From assembly GCA_024234855.1 (NCBI GenBank), contig JACKNN010000001.1:434001-498000 (forward strand): 64,000 nucleotides of DNA, in the 5' to 3' direction. Source of the DNA: Pseudomonadales bacterium (GTDB lineage: Bacteria; Pseudomonadota; Gammaproteobacteria; Pseudomonadales; Halieaceae). The notes below the pieces were generated by a model, which made no database searches, had not been told where the DNA came from, and was given only the letters and a program-made list of their open reading frames with translations. How positions within the stretch are numbered: the stretch's first letter is position 1; each line of letters opens with the position of its first letter. Both the position numbers and the translations under genes were made by a program. Of the stretch, positions 43,211 to 52,236 are shown piece after piece.

Positions 43211-44314
43211 CTAGAGGCGCATGGGCATAACGACGTAGAGGGAATCACCGGCATCGGACTCTTCCAGTAACGCGCTGCTATTGGGGTCTGACAACGAAAG
43301 CTTCACCTGCTCGCCACTGAGCACGCCCAGCACGTCGAGCAGGTAGCTGACATTGAATCCGACCTCCAGGGAGTCGCCCTGATATTCCACCGGCACCGCT
43401 TCCTCCGCCTCTTCCTGTTCGGGGTTGTTGGCGACAATATCCAGGCTGTTCCTGGTCAGCTTCAGACGCACACCGCGGTATTTTTCGTTGGAAAGAATTG
43501 CCGCCCGGGTAAAAGCCTGGCGCAACTCCAACCGGGACCCGAAGACTATCTTGTCGGGAGAGCGTGGCAAGACGCGTTGATAATCGGGAAACTTGCCGTC
43601 CACCAGCTTGGAGGTAAACGTAAAATCGGTGGTCGTGGCACGAATGTGATTACTGCCGATAACCAGCGCGATATCCGCTTCATCTTCCAGCAGCAGCCGG
43701 GCGAGTTCCAATACCCCTTTGCGAGGCAGTATCACCTGGGTGTCATCGCTGGCATCGATCTTGCCGGGCAGCGTACACAGCGCCAGCCGGTGGCCATCGG
43801 TAGCAACAACGCGCAGCTGCTTATCCTTGAGCTCCCACAACATACCGTTGAGGTAATACCGCACATCCTGCTGGGCCATGGCAAAACCGGTGCGATCGAT
43901 CAGGCGCTTCAGCTGCCCCTGCTTGACCGTAAACTTGTGCGTTCCCAAGCTGTCTTCGACGTTGGGGAACTCCCTCGCCGGAAGGGTCGCCAGGGTAAAA
44001 CGACTGCGCCCTGATTTCACCGTGACCTTGTTGTCCCTGGCGGTGAACTCTATCTCGCTGCCCTCGGGCAGGGATTTACAGATATCCACCAGTTTGCGCG
44101 CAGGTACCGTCACCTCGCCGGAGTCTCCAGGCTGCGCCAGTTGCACCCGGCCTACCAACTCGACCTCAAGGTCGGTTCCGGTAAGGGCAAGGCGATCCTC
44201 TTCGAGCACCATCAATACATTTGCCAGGATAGGCAAGGTCTGCCTGCGCTCCACCACGCCGGCTACAAGGTTCAATGGTTTAAGCAGGGCATCCCGCGAA
44301 ATGGTGAACTTCAT
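43211..44314 (-). CDS. dnaN: DNA polymerase III beta subunit (sliding clamp)
   Basis: A 367-residue ring-forming clamp that tethers polymerases to DNA; three repeats of the clamp fold can be followed. The N-terminus MKFTISRDALLKPLNLVAGVVERRQTLPIL and the C-terminus DSLYVVMPMRL are typical of the family. The ATG at 44314 gives the standard length; a longer upstream frame is not homologous. It is 100 bases downstream of dnaA and 78 bases upstream of recF. Confidence 0.97.
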   Translation of the reverse strand: MKFTISRDALLKPLNLVAGVVERRQTLPILANVLMVLEEDRLALTGTDLEVELVGRVQLAQPGDSGEVTVPARKLVDICKSLPEGSEIEFTARDNKVTVKSGRSRFTLATLPAREFPNVEDSLGTHKFTVKQGQLKRLIDRTGFAMAQQDVRYYLNGMLWELKDKQLRVVATDGHRLALCTLPGKIDASDDTQVILPRKGVLELARLLLEDEADIALVIGSNHIRATTTDFTFTSKLVDGKFPDYQRVLPRSPDKIVFGSRLELRQAFTRAAILSNEKYRGVRLKLTRNSLDIVANNPEQEEAEEAVPVEYQGDSLEVGFNVSYLLDVLGVLSGEQVKLSLSDPNSSALLEESDAGDSLYVVMPMRL

Positions 44315-44414
44315 ATAACTGTTTTCCCTTCCCACAAATGGTGTTGTTGCCCGGGCCTCCGGGCTCGGGGCAATCAAATCTGGACGACGGCCTTCGGCTA
44401 ACTGACGAAGATTA

Positions 44415-45893
44415 TCAAGTTGTAAGCGATCGCAACAGGTTTTTGTAATCTTCGCTAATATCGGAGTTAGTTTCGCGAAGTTCCTTGATTTTACGACATC
44501 CGTGCAAGACTGTTGTGTGGTCTCTGCCACCGAAGCTATCGCCGATCTCCGGCAAACTGTGGTTGGTCAATTCCTTCGCCAGCGCCATAGCCACCTGGCG
44601 AGGACGTGCCACCGACCGGCTGCGTCGACGCGACATGAGATCTGCGACTTTAATCTTGTAATACTCCGCCACGGTGCGCTGGATGTTGTCCAGGCTGACC
44701 TGCTTGTCCTGCAGTGCCAACAGGTCCTTCAGGCTGTCCTTCACCAGCTCCACGTCGATCGGCTTGCCTATGAAGTGTGCACTCGCAATCACTCGTTTAA
44801 GCGCACCCTCGAGCTCCCGCACATTTGAACGGATACGCTGGGCGATAAAGAACGCGGCGTCTGGCGGCAAGTCGATACGCGCCTGCGTGGCCTTTTTCAT
44901 CAGGATCGCCACCCGGGTTTCCAGTTCCGGCGGCTCCACCGCCACTGTGAGGCCCCAACCAAAGCGTGATTTCAGGCGCTCTTCCAGACCGTCAATCTCC
45001 TTGGGATAACGGTCACAGGTCAGGATCATCTGCTGGCCGCCCTCGAGCAGGGCATTGAAGGTATGGAAGAATTCTTCCTGGGACCGGTCTTTTTTAGCAA
45101 AGAACTGGATGTCGTCAATAAGCAGCGCATCCACCGAGCGGTAGTAGCGCTTGAAGTCACTGATGGCATTGAGCTGCAGCGCCTTGACCATATCCGCGAC
45201 AAAGCGCTCCGAGTGCAGGTAGACCACCTTGGCCTGCGGGTTCTCCTGCTTCAGCGCGTTGCCCACCGCGTGCATAAGGTGGGTCTTGCCCAGACCCACG
45301 CCGCCGTACAGAAACAGCGGATTGTAGGAGTCACCGGGGTTCTGGGCTACCTGTCTTGCCGCGGCAAGTGCCAGCTGGTTTGACTTGCCCTCGATAAAAT
45401 TATCGAAGGTGTAGTTCTCCACCAAATGGTGCTGATGCTGCAATGAGCCGACGACTTCCACCTTGCGCACCGTGTCGCCCCTGGCATGGCTGGCCCTGAA
45501 AGCGTGGGTATCCGCGGACACCGCATTGCCGTTCATCGCCTGACCGGAGATGGCGGGCTGCATGCCGGCGGAAACCTCCACGACCTGGTGCACCCTCTCC
45601 CGGGCCTGGGTCACTGCTGGCTGATGACCCGTCCCGATCTGCAATACGACCTCCGTGACTGTCTCCGGGCCCAGTTCCCGCACCAGCTCTGAAATGCGTT
45701 CAGCGAATTTGTCAGATACGAAATCCTTGATAAAGCGGTTCGGCGCCAGCAGCGTGAGGTTGCGCCCATCGGTACTGGCCTTGAGCGGCCTTATCCAGGT
45801 ATTGAACTGTTGTGACGGTAACTCGTCCTGCAGTCGATTGACGCACTGCTGCCACACTACTTCAGGCAAAATGAACCCCTTGGTGTCGACCAT
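44415..45893 (-). CDS. dnaA: Chromosomal replication initiator protein DnaA
   Basis: A 492-residue AAA+ initiator. Domain I (about 1-90, WQQCVNRLQDELPSQQFNTW) and a variable domain II linker precede the ATPase domain, with Walker A GGVGLGKTHLMHAVG, Walker B LLIDDIQFF and sensor II/arginine-finger regions. The C-terminal domain IV carries the DNA-binding signature GRDHTTVLHGCRKI. It unwinds the origin by binding DnaA boxes such as those just upstream at 45995 and 46114. Those boxes probably also autoregulate its promoter. It is divergent from rpmH. Confidence 0.98.
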   Translation of the reverse strand: MVDTKGFILPEVVWQQCVNRLQDELPSQQFNTWIRPLKASTDGRNLTLLAPNRFIKDFVSDKFAERISELVRELGPETVTEVVLQIGTGHQPAVTQARERVHQVVEVSAGMQPAISGQAMNGNAVSADTHAFRASHARGDTVRKVEVVGSLQHQHHLVENYTFDNFIEGKSNQLALAAARQVAQNPGDSYNPLFLYGGVGLGKTHLMHAVGNALKQENPQAKVVYLHSERFVADMVKALQLNAISDFKRYYRSVDALLIDDIQFFAKKDRSQEEFFHTFNALLEGGQQMILTCDRYPKEIDGLEERLKSRFGWGLTVAVEPPELETRVAILMKKATQARIDLPPDAAFFIAQRIRSNVRELEGALKRVIASAHFIGKPIDVELVKDSLKDLLALQDKQVSLDNIQRTVAEYYKIKVADLMSRRRSRSVARPRQVAMALAKELTNHSLPEIGDSFGGRDHTTVLHGCRKIKELRETNSDISEDYKNLLRSLTT

Positions 45894-46404
45894 AAGGGCC
45901 GATCACTCGTATGAAAAATGAATGTTTCGATGTTTGTTATTTACAGGTATTTATTGTGTTTGCGATGGCTGAATAATACGCTGCCACAGGCGAGTTATCC
46001 ACAAAAATCTGTAGCTGACAGTGAATTTTTTTTCCTATTGTAATCAATAAGATAGGCTGCAATTGTTCATTTTATAACCAACTTGAAAAATACCGTCAGG
46101 GGACGAATTTTTCTGTGGATAAGCTGTTTATATCTTTGGGGCATATTGTGGGCTGATGGCGGCAGGGCGCGCCACTGGTGGGTTTCATGGCGTCCCGGGC
46201 AGGCGCTGCCACCGGTGGGATTTTGCCCCGCGCGGGCGGGGCGCTGCAGTGGCCCCGGAACGAGCCCCGTTAATATTACCGTGATCTCGATTGAATTAGC
46301 TGGCGCGTTTCAATAGAATACCCCACCTTTTTTCCCGTCGACGTCTGCGATCCGGCCCTGTGGCCCAAACGCAGTCTTTGCCGCAATCAATCTGGAACTT
46401 TGCT
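45894..46404. other. oriC: Predicted replication origin (dnaA-rpmH intergenic region)
   Basis: About 510 bases without a gene. Two perfect DnaA boxes, TTATCCACA at 45995-46003 and its reverse complement TGTGGATAA at 46114-46122, flank a visibly AT-rich stretch (about 46020-46095) suited to unwinding. To the right is a GC-rich part with two near-identical palindromes (CCACTGGTGG 46172-46181; CCACCGGTGG 46209-46218) and a GCCCCGC/GCGGGGC hairpin (46225-46242). Pseudomonas has its origin at this same place. Gene orientations diverge from here. Confidence 0.75.
46291..46319 (+). promoter_or_regulatory. Sigma-70 promoter of rpmH-rnpA
   Basis: -35 TTGAAT (46291-46296), a 17-base spacer, and -10 TAGAAT (46314-46319). 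It lies about 85 bases upstream of the rpmH ATG. Spacing is ideal and both hexamers are one or two bases from consensus. Confidence 0.65.
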
Positions 46405-46539
46405 ATGAAAAGAACATTTCAGCCCAGCGTACTCAAGCGCGCCCGCACCCACGGTTTCCGTGCCCGTATGGCAACCAGGGGCGGTCGCCAGGTCCTCAAC
46501 CGTCGTCGCGCCCGGGGCCGCAAGCGCCTGGCGCTCTAA
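46405..46539 (+). CDS. rpmH: 50S ribosomal protein L34
   Basis: A 44-residue, strongly basic ribosomal protein: MKRTFQPSVLKRARTHGFRA begins it and GRKRLAL ends it, the classic L34 pattern. It marks the right side of the dnaA-rpmH origin gap. rnpA begins 18 bases downstream; rpmH and rnpA are typically co-transcribed. Confidence 0.98.
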   Translation: MKRTFQPSVLKRARTHGFRARMATRGGRQVLNRRRARGRKRLAL

Positions 46540-46557
46540 TCCCGGTAGCTATACCGG

Positions 46558-46956
46558 GTGAACCGCCAGGTTCCTGACCACGGTTTTCCAAAAACCAGGC
46601 GCTTACTCAAGGCCAGCGACTACAGCCGGGTGTTCGACGGGGCGCAGGCCAAGGCTTCACACAAATACCTGTTATTACTGGCGGCACTGAATGACAAACC
46701 CGGGCACCGCCTGGGTCTGGTTATAGCGAAGAAAAACGTCCGGCTGGCGGTACAACGCAATCGGATCAAGCGCGTCACGCGGGAATTTTTTCGTACCCTG
46801 CCGCAGGGCGCACCAGGCATGGATGTTGTGCTGCTCACCCGCAGGGGCATAGACCAGTTGGATAATGCGGAGCTATCCTCTATATTGCAGCAGCAGTGGC
46901 AGAAACTGGGCCGCCATATCCCCAAGCCAGAATCAAAAGCCAGCCAGGAAAGCTAA
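46558..46956 (+). CDS. rnpA: Ribonuclease P protein component
   Basis: A 132-residue basic protein subunit of RNase P, which matures tRNA 5' ends. The RNR signature is RNRIKRVTREFFR, and GHRLGLVIAKKNVRLAV precedes it. The N-terminus FPKTRRLLKASDYSRVF is typical. The start is GTG at 46558. The stop codon overlaps the yidD start (TAATG), so the proteins are translationally coupled. Confidence 0.96.
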   Translation: MNRQVPDHGFPKTRRLLKASDYSRVFDGAQAKASHKYLLLLAALNDKPGHRLGLVIAKKNVRLAVQRNRIKRVTREFFRTLPQGAPGMDVVLLTRRGIDQLDNAELSSILQQQWQKLGRHIPKPESKASQES

Positions 46957-47183
46957 TGCGTCGCTTTGTCATTTTTTTGATCGACTGCTACCAAGCCTGC
47001 CTGAGTCCTTTCCTGGGTAATAATTGTCGGTTCTACCCGACCTGCTCGAGTTATGCCAGGGATGCCGTCAGCTCACACGGGGTAATCAGGGGCGGTTACC
47101 TTGCCCTGCGTCGATTGGGTAAGTGCCATCCGTGGCACGAGGGCGGGGTAGATCCCGTTCCACCCTGCCCGCACTCACACTAG
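46956..47183 (+). CDS. yidD: Membrane protein insertion efficiency factor YidD
   Basis: A 75-residue protein with an amphipathic N-terminal helix (RRFVIFLIDCYQACLSPFLG) and the conserved block CRFYPTCSSYARDAVSSHG, then RRLGKCHPWHEGGVDPVP. YidD assists YidC-dependent membrane insertion. The ATG at 46956 overlaps the rnpA stop by one base. yidC starts 15 bases downstream, the normal rnpA-yidD-yidC order. Confidence 0.96.
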   Translation: MRRFVIFLIDCYQACLSPFLGNNCRFYPTCSSYARDAVSSHGVIRGGYLALRRLGKCHPWHEGGVDPVPPCPHSH

Positions 47184-47198
47184 ACCAAAGAAACCACT

Positions 47199-48899
47199 AT
47201 GGATTTGCAACGCTCACTGCTCATCGGCGCTATAGCCGTACTGTCCTTCATGCTGCTGACCAAGTGGGTGGACTTCAAGGACGCCAAAACCAGTACCCAG
47301 ACCCAGGAAAAGACCCGGCTGATCTCCGCTGACCCTGCCGACGGCACGCCAGATCTGCCGAACCCTGCTGCACATGAAGCCGAGGAGGATCTTCCCACCG
47401 TGTCCGCCGGCGCCGCCACGGTCGCCCCGGATCCTCAGCTTGAAACTGCCCCTGGCGGCAGGATCATCCAGATCCACACCGATGTACTCCAGATGGCGGT
47501 CGACCTCCAGGGCGGAGACGTCGTCGAACTGGCGCTGCCAGGATACCCGGCGGAACTGGACAAACCGGCGGTGCCCTTTGTCCTGCTGGAGCAAAATACC
47601 AACCGCACTTATATTGCCCAGAGCGGCCTGATCGGCAGCAACGGCATCGACAAGGACGGTCGCCCGACCTACACCACTTCTTCTCCTGTATATAAGATGG
47701 CAGAAGGCCAGAACGAACTGGTCATTGACCTCCAATGGCACGACAACACCGGGGTAAAAGTCACCAAGCGCTACACGCTGGGCCGCGGCGACTACCTCGT
47801 CCGCGTTGATTACCTCGTGGAAAACGGCAGCCACGGCCGCTGGCAGGCCAATCTTTTCGGCCAGTTGAAGCGGGACAGCAGCCCGGCACCCTCGGCCGGC
47901 GCCTCTGGCAGCATGGGGCTTCACCCCTTCCTCGGCGCGGCACTTACCCAGCCCGACGACCATTTCACCAAATTCACCTTCGAACAGATGAAGGAAGATC
48001 CCTTCAAGGCCTCCCTCCCGGGCGGCTGGATCGCCATGATCCAGCACTATTTCCTGAGTGCCTGGATTCCCGACCCGGACAAAAACCACACCTACAGCAC
48101 GCGGGTCACCAGCAGCGGGTATAACATTGCCGGTTTCACCAGCCCCGCCCTGGTACTGGACCCGGGCCAGTTGGGTGAGGTCGGCGCAAACTTCTACGCA
48201 GGCCCCAAAGACCAGTACCGCCTGAAAGAAATTTCACCCTACCTGGAACTCAGCGTCGATTACGGCTGGCTGTGGTGGATAGCCCAACCCCTGTTCTGGT
48301 TGCTGACAAAAATCCATGCCCTGGTAGGGAACTGGGGTGTGGCCATTATCCTGTTGACCGTGCTTATCAAAGCCGCATTTTTCAAACTGTCCGCCACCAG
48401 TTACAAATCCATGGCCAACATGCGCCGCGTGCAACCTAAAATGCAGGATATTCGCGAACAGTACGCGGATGACAAACAGAAACAGTCACAGGCCATGATG
48501 GAGCTGTATCGCAAGGAGAAGATCAATCCCATGGGGGGCTGTCTGCCCATCCTGGTGCAGATGCCGGTTTTTATTGCGCTCTATTGGACCCTGATGGAAA
48601 GTGTGGAACTGCGCCAGGCGCCCTTCATCCTCTGGATCAAGGACCTCTCGGTGATGGACCCCTACTTCGTACTGCCGCTGCTGATGGGTGCCAGTATGTT
48701 TTTCATGCAAATGCTCAATCCGCCTCCACCCGACCCCATGCAGGCCAAGATCATGAAGTGGATGCCCATCGTTTTTACCTTCTTCTTCCTCTGGTTCCCT
48801 GCAGGTCTCGTCCTGTACTGGGTGGTGAATAACCTGTTGTCCATGGCACAGCAATACGTCATCACCAGGCAAATCGAGGCCGGGGCAGCGAAACCCTGA
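47199..48899 (+). CDS. yidC: Membrane protein insertase YidC
   Basis: A 566-residue gammaproteobacterial-type YidC. It has an N-terminal helix (SLLIGAIAVLSFMLLTKW), a large periplasmic domain (about 60-345) and a C-terminal five-helix insertase core (from about 350), with the cytoplasmic loop NPMGGCLPILVQMPVFIALYW and the end VLYWVVNNLLSMAQQYVITR. It inserts and folds inner-membrane proteins, alone or with SecYEG. Its TGA stop forms a CTGA overlap with the likely start of mnmE. Confidence 0.97.
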   Translation: MDLQRSLLIGAIAVLSFMLLTKWVDFKDAKTSTQTQEKTRLISADPADGTPDLPNPAAHEAEEDLPTVSAGAATVAPDPQLETAPGGRIIQIHTDVLQMAVDLQGGDVVELALPGYPAELDKPAVPFVLLEQNTNRTYIAQSGLIGSNGIDKDGRPTYTTSSPVYKMAEGQNELVIDLQWHDNTGVKVTKRYTLGRGDYLVRVDYLVENGSHGRWQANLFGQLKRDSSPAPSAGASGSMGLHPFLGAALTQPDDHFTKFTFEQMKEDPFKASLPGGWIAMIQHYFLSAWIPDPDKNHTYSTRVTSSGYNIAGFTSPALVLDPGQLGEVGANFYAGPKDQYRLKEISPYLELSVDYGWLWWIAQPLFWLLTKIHALVGNWGVAIILLTVLIKAAFFKLSATSYKSMANMRRVQPKMQDIREQYADDKQKQSQAMMELYRKEKINPMGGCLPILVQMPVFIALYWTLMESVELRQAPFILWIKDLSVMDPYFVLPLLMGASMFFMQMLNPPPPDPMQAKIMKWMPIVFTFFFLWFPAGLVLYWVVNNLLSMAQQYVITRQIEAGAAKP

Positions 48900-50260
48900 T
48901 CGACCGGGATACTATCGCCGCGGTCGCGACCGCCCCCGGCCGGGGCGGTGTCGGTATCATCCGCCTCTCCGGTCCCGCCTCCGATTACATCGGGCAGGCG
49001 ATCACCGGGCTGAAATTGCAGGCACGTCACGCCCAATTCGCGGCTTTTCGCAACAGTTCAGGCGACTTGCTGGACACCGGCATCGCTTTGCTGTTCCGGG
49101 GGCCCAACTCATTCACCGGCGAGGACGTGGTTGAACTACAGGCCCATGGCAGCCCGGTCGTACTCGACCTGATACTGCGTGAAGCCTGTCGACTCGGTGC
49201 CCGACTGGCAAGGCCGGGGGAATTTTCCGAGCGCGCCTACCTCAATGGCAAGATCGACCTGGCACAGGCCGAGGCCATTGCCGACCTGATCAACAGCACC
49301 ACGGAGCAGGCGGCGCTCAATGCCAGCCGTTCACTGCAGGGTGAATTTTCCCGAAAAATACACGAACTGGTGGACATGGTCACTCACCTCAGGGTGTATG
49401 TAGAGGCAGCCATCGATTTCCCGGAGGAGGAGATCGACTTTATCCAGGAGGGTCAGGTGGCTGAGCAACTGGCCGGGATTATTGCCCAGCTTGAAGCCGT
49501 ATTGAACCAGGCGCGCCAGGGTAGCCTGATACAGGAGGGGATGAAGCTGGTGATTGCCGGCAAGCCCAACGCCGGAAAGTCCAGCCTGCTCAATGCCCTG
49601 AGCGGTTCCGACAGGGCCATCGTCACCGCCATCGCCGGCACGACCCGTGACGTGCTTCGGGAGCATATCCAGATCGATGGTATGCCGTTGCATATCGTCG
49701 ATACCGCTGGATTGCGCGACAGTGAGGACGAAATCGAACAGGAGGGCATCCGCAGGGCCTGGCATGAAATGGCGTCTGCGGACCGTATACTGCTGGTGGT
49801 GGATGACACCGACCATACTACTGTCGATGACCCGGACAACCTGTGGCCGGAACGCAATCAACGCCTCGGCCGAAAAATTCCGGTGACCATCGTCCACAAC
49901 AAGTGCGATCTCTCCGGCCACGCTCCCCGCATAGAACAGCACGAAGGGAATGCCGTCGTCGTGCTGTCGGCGAAAACCGGAGCGGGCATGGATGTACTCC
50001 GGCATCACCTCAAGGACAGCATGGGATTCCGGCACGAACAGGAGGGGCAATTCAGCGCGCGACAGCGCCATTTACAGTCCTTGCAGAACGCCGCAAGATC
50101 CCTGCAGGCCGGCCGATCCCAGTTACTTGAAGCCGGGGCAGGGGAATTGCTGGCAGAGGACCTGCGCCAGTGCCAGCATCACCTCGGTGAAATAACCGGC
50201 GCTGTCAGCAGCGACGCCCTGCTGGGCCGGATTTTTTCCAGCTTCTGTATCGGCAAGTAA
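48896..50260 (+). CDS. mnmE: tRNA-5-carboxymethylaminomethyluridine-34 synthesis GTPase MnmE (non-canonical start)
   Basis: A GTPase that, with MnmG, modifies U34 of certain tRNAs. Reading in frame from the CTG at 48896 gives 454 residues, the same length as E. coli MnmE. The N-terminal folate-binding start is DTIAAVATAPGRGGVGIIRL, the G domain has GKPNAGKSSLLN, DTAGLRD and NKCD, and the C-terminal farnesylation-like tail is FCIGK. There is no ATG, GTG or TTG in this frame between a stop at 48830 and TTG at 49016, which would remove 40 conserved residues. So initiation at CTG, overlapping the yidC TGA (CTGA), is inferred; a sequencing error in an ancestral ATGA is the alternative. Confidence 0.9.
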   Translation: MIDRDTIAAVATAPGRGGVGIIRLSGPASDYIGQAITGLKLQARHAQFAAFRNSSGDLLDTGIALLFRGPNSFTGEDVVELQAHGSPVVLDLILREACRLGARLARPGEFSERAYLNGKIDLAQAEAIADLINSTTEQAALNASRSLQGEFSRKIHELVDMVTHLRVYVEAAIDFPEEEIDFIQEGQVAEQLAGIIAQLEAVLNQARQGSLIQEGMKLVIAGKPNAGKSSLLNALSGSDRAIVTAIAGTTRDVLREHIQIDGMPLHIVDTAGLRDSEDEIEQEGIRRAWHEMASADRILLVVDDTDHTTVDDPDNLWPERNQRLGRKIPVTIVHNKCDLSGHAPRIEQHEGNAVVVLSAKTGAGMDVLRHHLKDSMGFRHEQEGQFSARQRHLQSLQNAARSLQAGRSQLLEAGAGELLAEDLRQCQHHLGEITGAVSSDALLGRIFSSFCIGK

Positions 50261-50688
50261 TACCAGCATATCCACACGCTCTATCGCTATTGCTCACGGC
50301 GATATACACAGCGTGACACTACAACACAGGATATCCCCAGACCGTGCACACCGCACGCGAACAACTCGTGTACTGCCGACCGGATCGTGCACAACGAATG
50401 TATAAGTACTGTTCCTGGCAACAGATAATTTGTGGAAAAGCACGGGGACATGCCAGCCCCGCTTTTCTATCCACAGAAAAACCCGCTTAATACAGGGTCC
50501 GGACACGGCTTTTCAACGCCAGGCTCAGGTCTTTGAGATGTACTTATACTCTCTTCAGGTTATTGATATATATAAATAAAAATAACTTATAAACGGGTGA
50601 AGGCTCGCCTAATAATAGTTACTACAATAGTTCTATATATACATACCTATATATTCTTTATATTAAGTAATCTGGATACACAGTCCGA
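50261..50688. other. AT-rich convergent gap with DnaA-box-like sequences
   Basis: About 430 bases between the stops of two convergent genes, so no promoter is expected. It contains sequences close or equal to the DnaA consensus TTWTNCACA: TGTGGAAAA (50431-50439, reverse of TTTTCCACA, full match), ATATCCACA (50268-50276), CTATCCACA (50467-50475) and ATATACACA (50302-50310). These are followed by a strongly AT-rich stretch (about 50537-50672). It is a possible second or true unwinding region; no gene is visible. Confidence 0.5.
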
Positions 50689-52236
50689 TCACTCGCGCGC
50701 AGGTCCGGGATACTGCTGCCGCAATATGCGCTTCAGTACCTTGCCGCTGGGGTTGCGTGGAATCTGCTCGATGAACACTGCTGCCCTCGGCTGCTTGAAG
50801 CGGGCGAGCTTACCGTTGCAGTGCTCCAGTACCTGTGCCTCGGTCAGTGATTCATCCTTCCTGACAATAACGGCGAGGGGACTCTCCCCCCACTTGGCGC
50901 TGTCCTGGCCAATGACGGCGGCATCGGCAATTCCCGGGTGCGATAGCAGTACGTTCTCGACTTCGGCCGGATAAACATTTTCACCGCCCGAGATAATCAT
51001 GTCCTTGATCCGGTCCTGGATGGTGACGAACCCCTCTGCATCCATCACCGCCACGTCCCCGGTGTGCAACCAGCCGTCGACAATAGTCTCTGCGGTTGCC
51101 TCCGGCCGCTGCCAGTACTCCTTCATGTTGTGGGGCGCGCGCACCTGCACTTCTCCGGCCTCGCCCCGGGGCAGTTCATTGCCCGCGGTATCGGCTATGC
51201 GCACCTGTGTGTGAAAAAAGGATTTTCCAGTCGAGCCGATCTTGTGCCGTGCATCATCCGGTCCGATCAGGCAGGCCGGACCACAGGTTTCGGTCATGCC
51301 GTATACCTGGTGGATTTCTATGCCGAGTTCCAGGTAGCTGTTGATAGTATTGACCGGCAGCGGAGCGGCGCCGCTGGTTATGGCGCGTAAACTGGACCAG
51401 TCAAAGCGCTGGAAGTCCGGCACCTGCAGCATGAAGCCCAGCATTGCGGGCACTGCGAGTGTGGTATTGATCTTTTCAGATTCAATCAGCGACCAGGCCT
51501 TTTGCGGATCGAAATTGCGCAAAATCACCAGGGCATTGCCCTTGTAGACGGCGGTGATCATCGGGGTGAGCGCACCGACGTGAAACAGTGGCAGCAGTAC
51601 AAGGTACTTGTCTGACAGGTGCATTTCTGCGGTATTACACAGGGTCAGCAGCGCCCAGAATACGGTTTTATGGGTGTGCACCACGCCTTTTGGACTGCCT
51701 GTTGTGCCAGATGTGTACATGATAAACAGGTTGTCATCCTCGTCGGCCTGTTCCTCAGGACCATGCTGGTGGGCACAGGCCAACGCCTGTTCGTAGGACA
51801 GGGAAAAGTCAGGCTTGTCCTGTCCCACACAGATCCAGTGCTCAATACCGCTGCCGGCGGTACCGCGGGCGCGAAGTTCGGCGACAACGGGGGCAAACTC
51901 GGCTTCAAAAATAATTACCCTGGCGCCACCATCCTTGAGGATAAACGAAAGTTCATCTGCTGTGAGGCGCCAGTTCAGCGGCATCAGCACGATCCCCGCT
52001 TTGGCTGGACCGAAGAAGCTTTCAATAAATTCGTGTCCGTTATGCAGCATGAGTGCCGCCCTGTCGCCGCGCCTGAGCCCCAGCGACTGGAGCACGGCAC
52101 AACACTGGTTGGCCCGGGTATCGAGTTGGGCGAACGTAAAGCGCTGGTTTGCAGCCACGTCATAAAGCGCTTCCCTGGTGGGATTGAGGTACGCTCGGGT
52201 GGTGAGAGAATTACCTATATTGAAACCGGTGGTCAT
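50689..52236 (-). CDS. Acyl-CoA synthetase (AMP-binding, FadD/long-chain type)
   Basis: A 515-residue ANL-superfamily ligase that activates a carboxylic acid with ATP and CoA. The motifs are intact: phosphate loop MYTSGTTGSPKGVVHTH (about 173-189), A5 YGMTETCG, hinge DRIKDMIISGGENVYPAEVE and the A10 catalytic lysine in NPSGKVLKR. It is probably specific for fatty or aryl acids; the substrate cannot be told from sequence alone. This contrasts with the broken adenylation domain of the LplT-Aas-like protein at 36-39 kb. It is divergent from the FrnE-like gene. Confidence 0.92.
   Translation of the reverse strand: MTTGFNIGNSLTTRAYLNPTREALYDVAANQRFTFAQLDTRANQCCAVLQSLGLRRGDRAALMLHNGHEFIESFFGPAKAGIVLMPLNWRLTADELSFILKDGGARVIIFEAEFAPVVAELRARGTAGSGIEHWICVGQDKPDFSLSYEQALACAHQHGPEEQADEDDNLFIMYTSGTTGSPKGVVHTHKTVFWALLTLCNTAEMHLSDKYLVLLPLFHVGALTPMITAVYKGNALVILRNFDPQKAWSLIESEKINTTLAVPAMLGFMLQVPDFQRFDWSSLRAITSGAAPLPVNTINSYLELGIEIHQVYGMTETCGPACLIGPDDARHKIGSTGKSFFHTQVRIADTAGNELPRGEAGEVQVRAPHNMKEYWQRPEATAETIVDGWLHTGDVAVMDAEGFVTIQDRIKDMIISGGENVYPAEVENVLLSHPGIADAAVIGQDSAKWGESPLAVIVRKDESLTEAQVLEHCNGKLARFKQPRAAVFIEQIPRNPSGKVLKRILRQQYPGPARE

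Noticed and set aside
46083..46316. Small open reading frame in the dnaA-rpmH gap
   Set aside because: It covers a DnaA box, GC-rich hairpins and the rpmH promoter, has no homology and no good ribosome site.
50597..50974. Plus-strand open reading frame starting in the AT-rich gap
   Set aside because: Most of it is antisense to the acyl-CoA ligase gene; composition changes abruptly where the ligase begins, so it is not a real gene.
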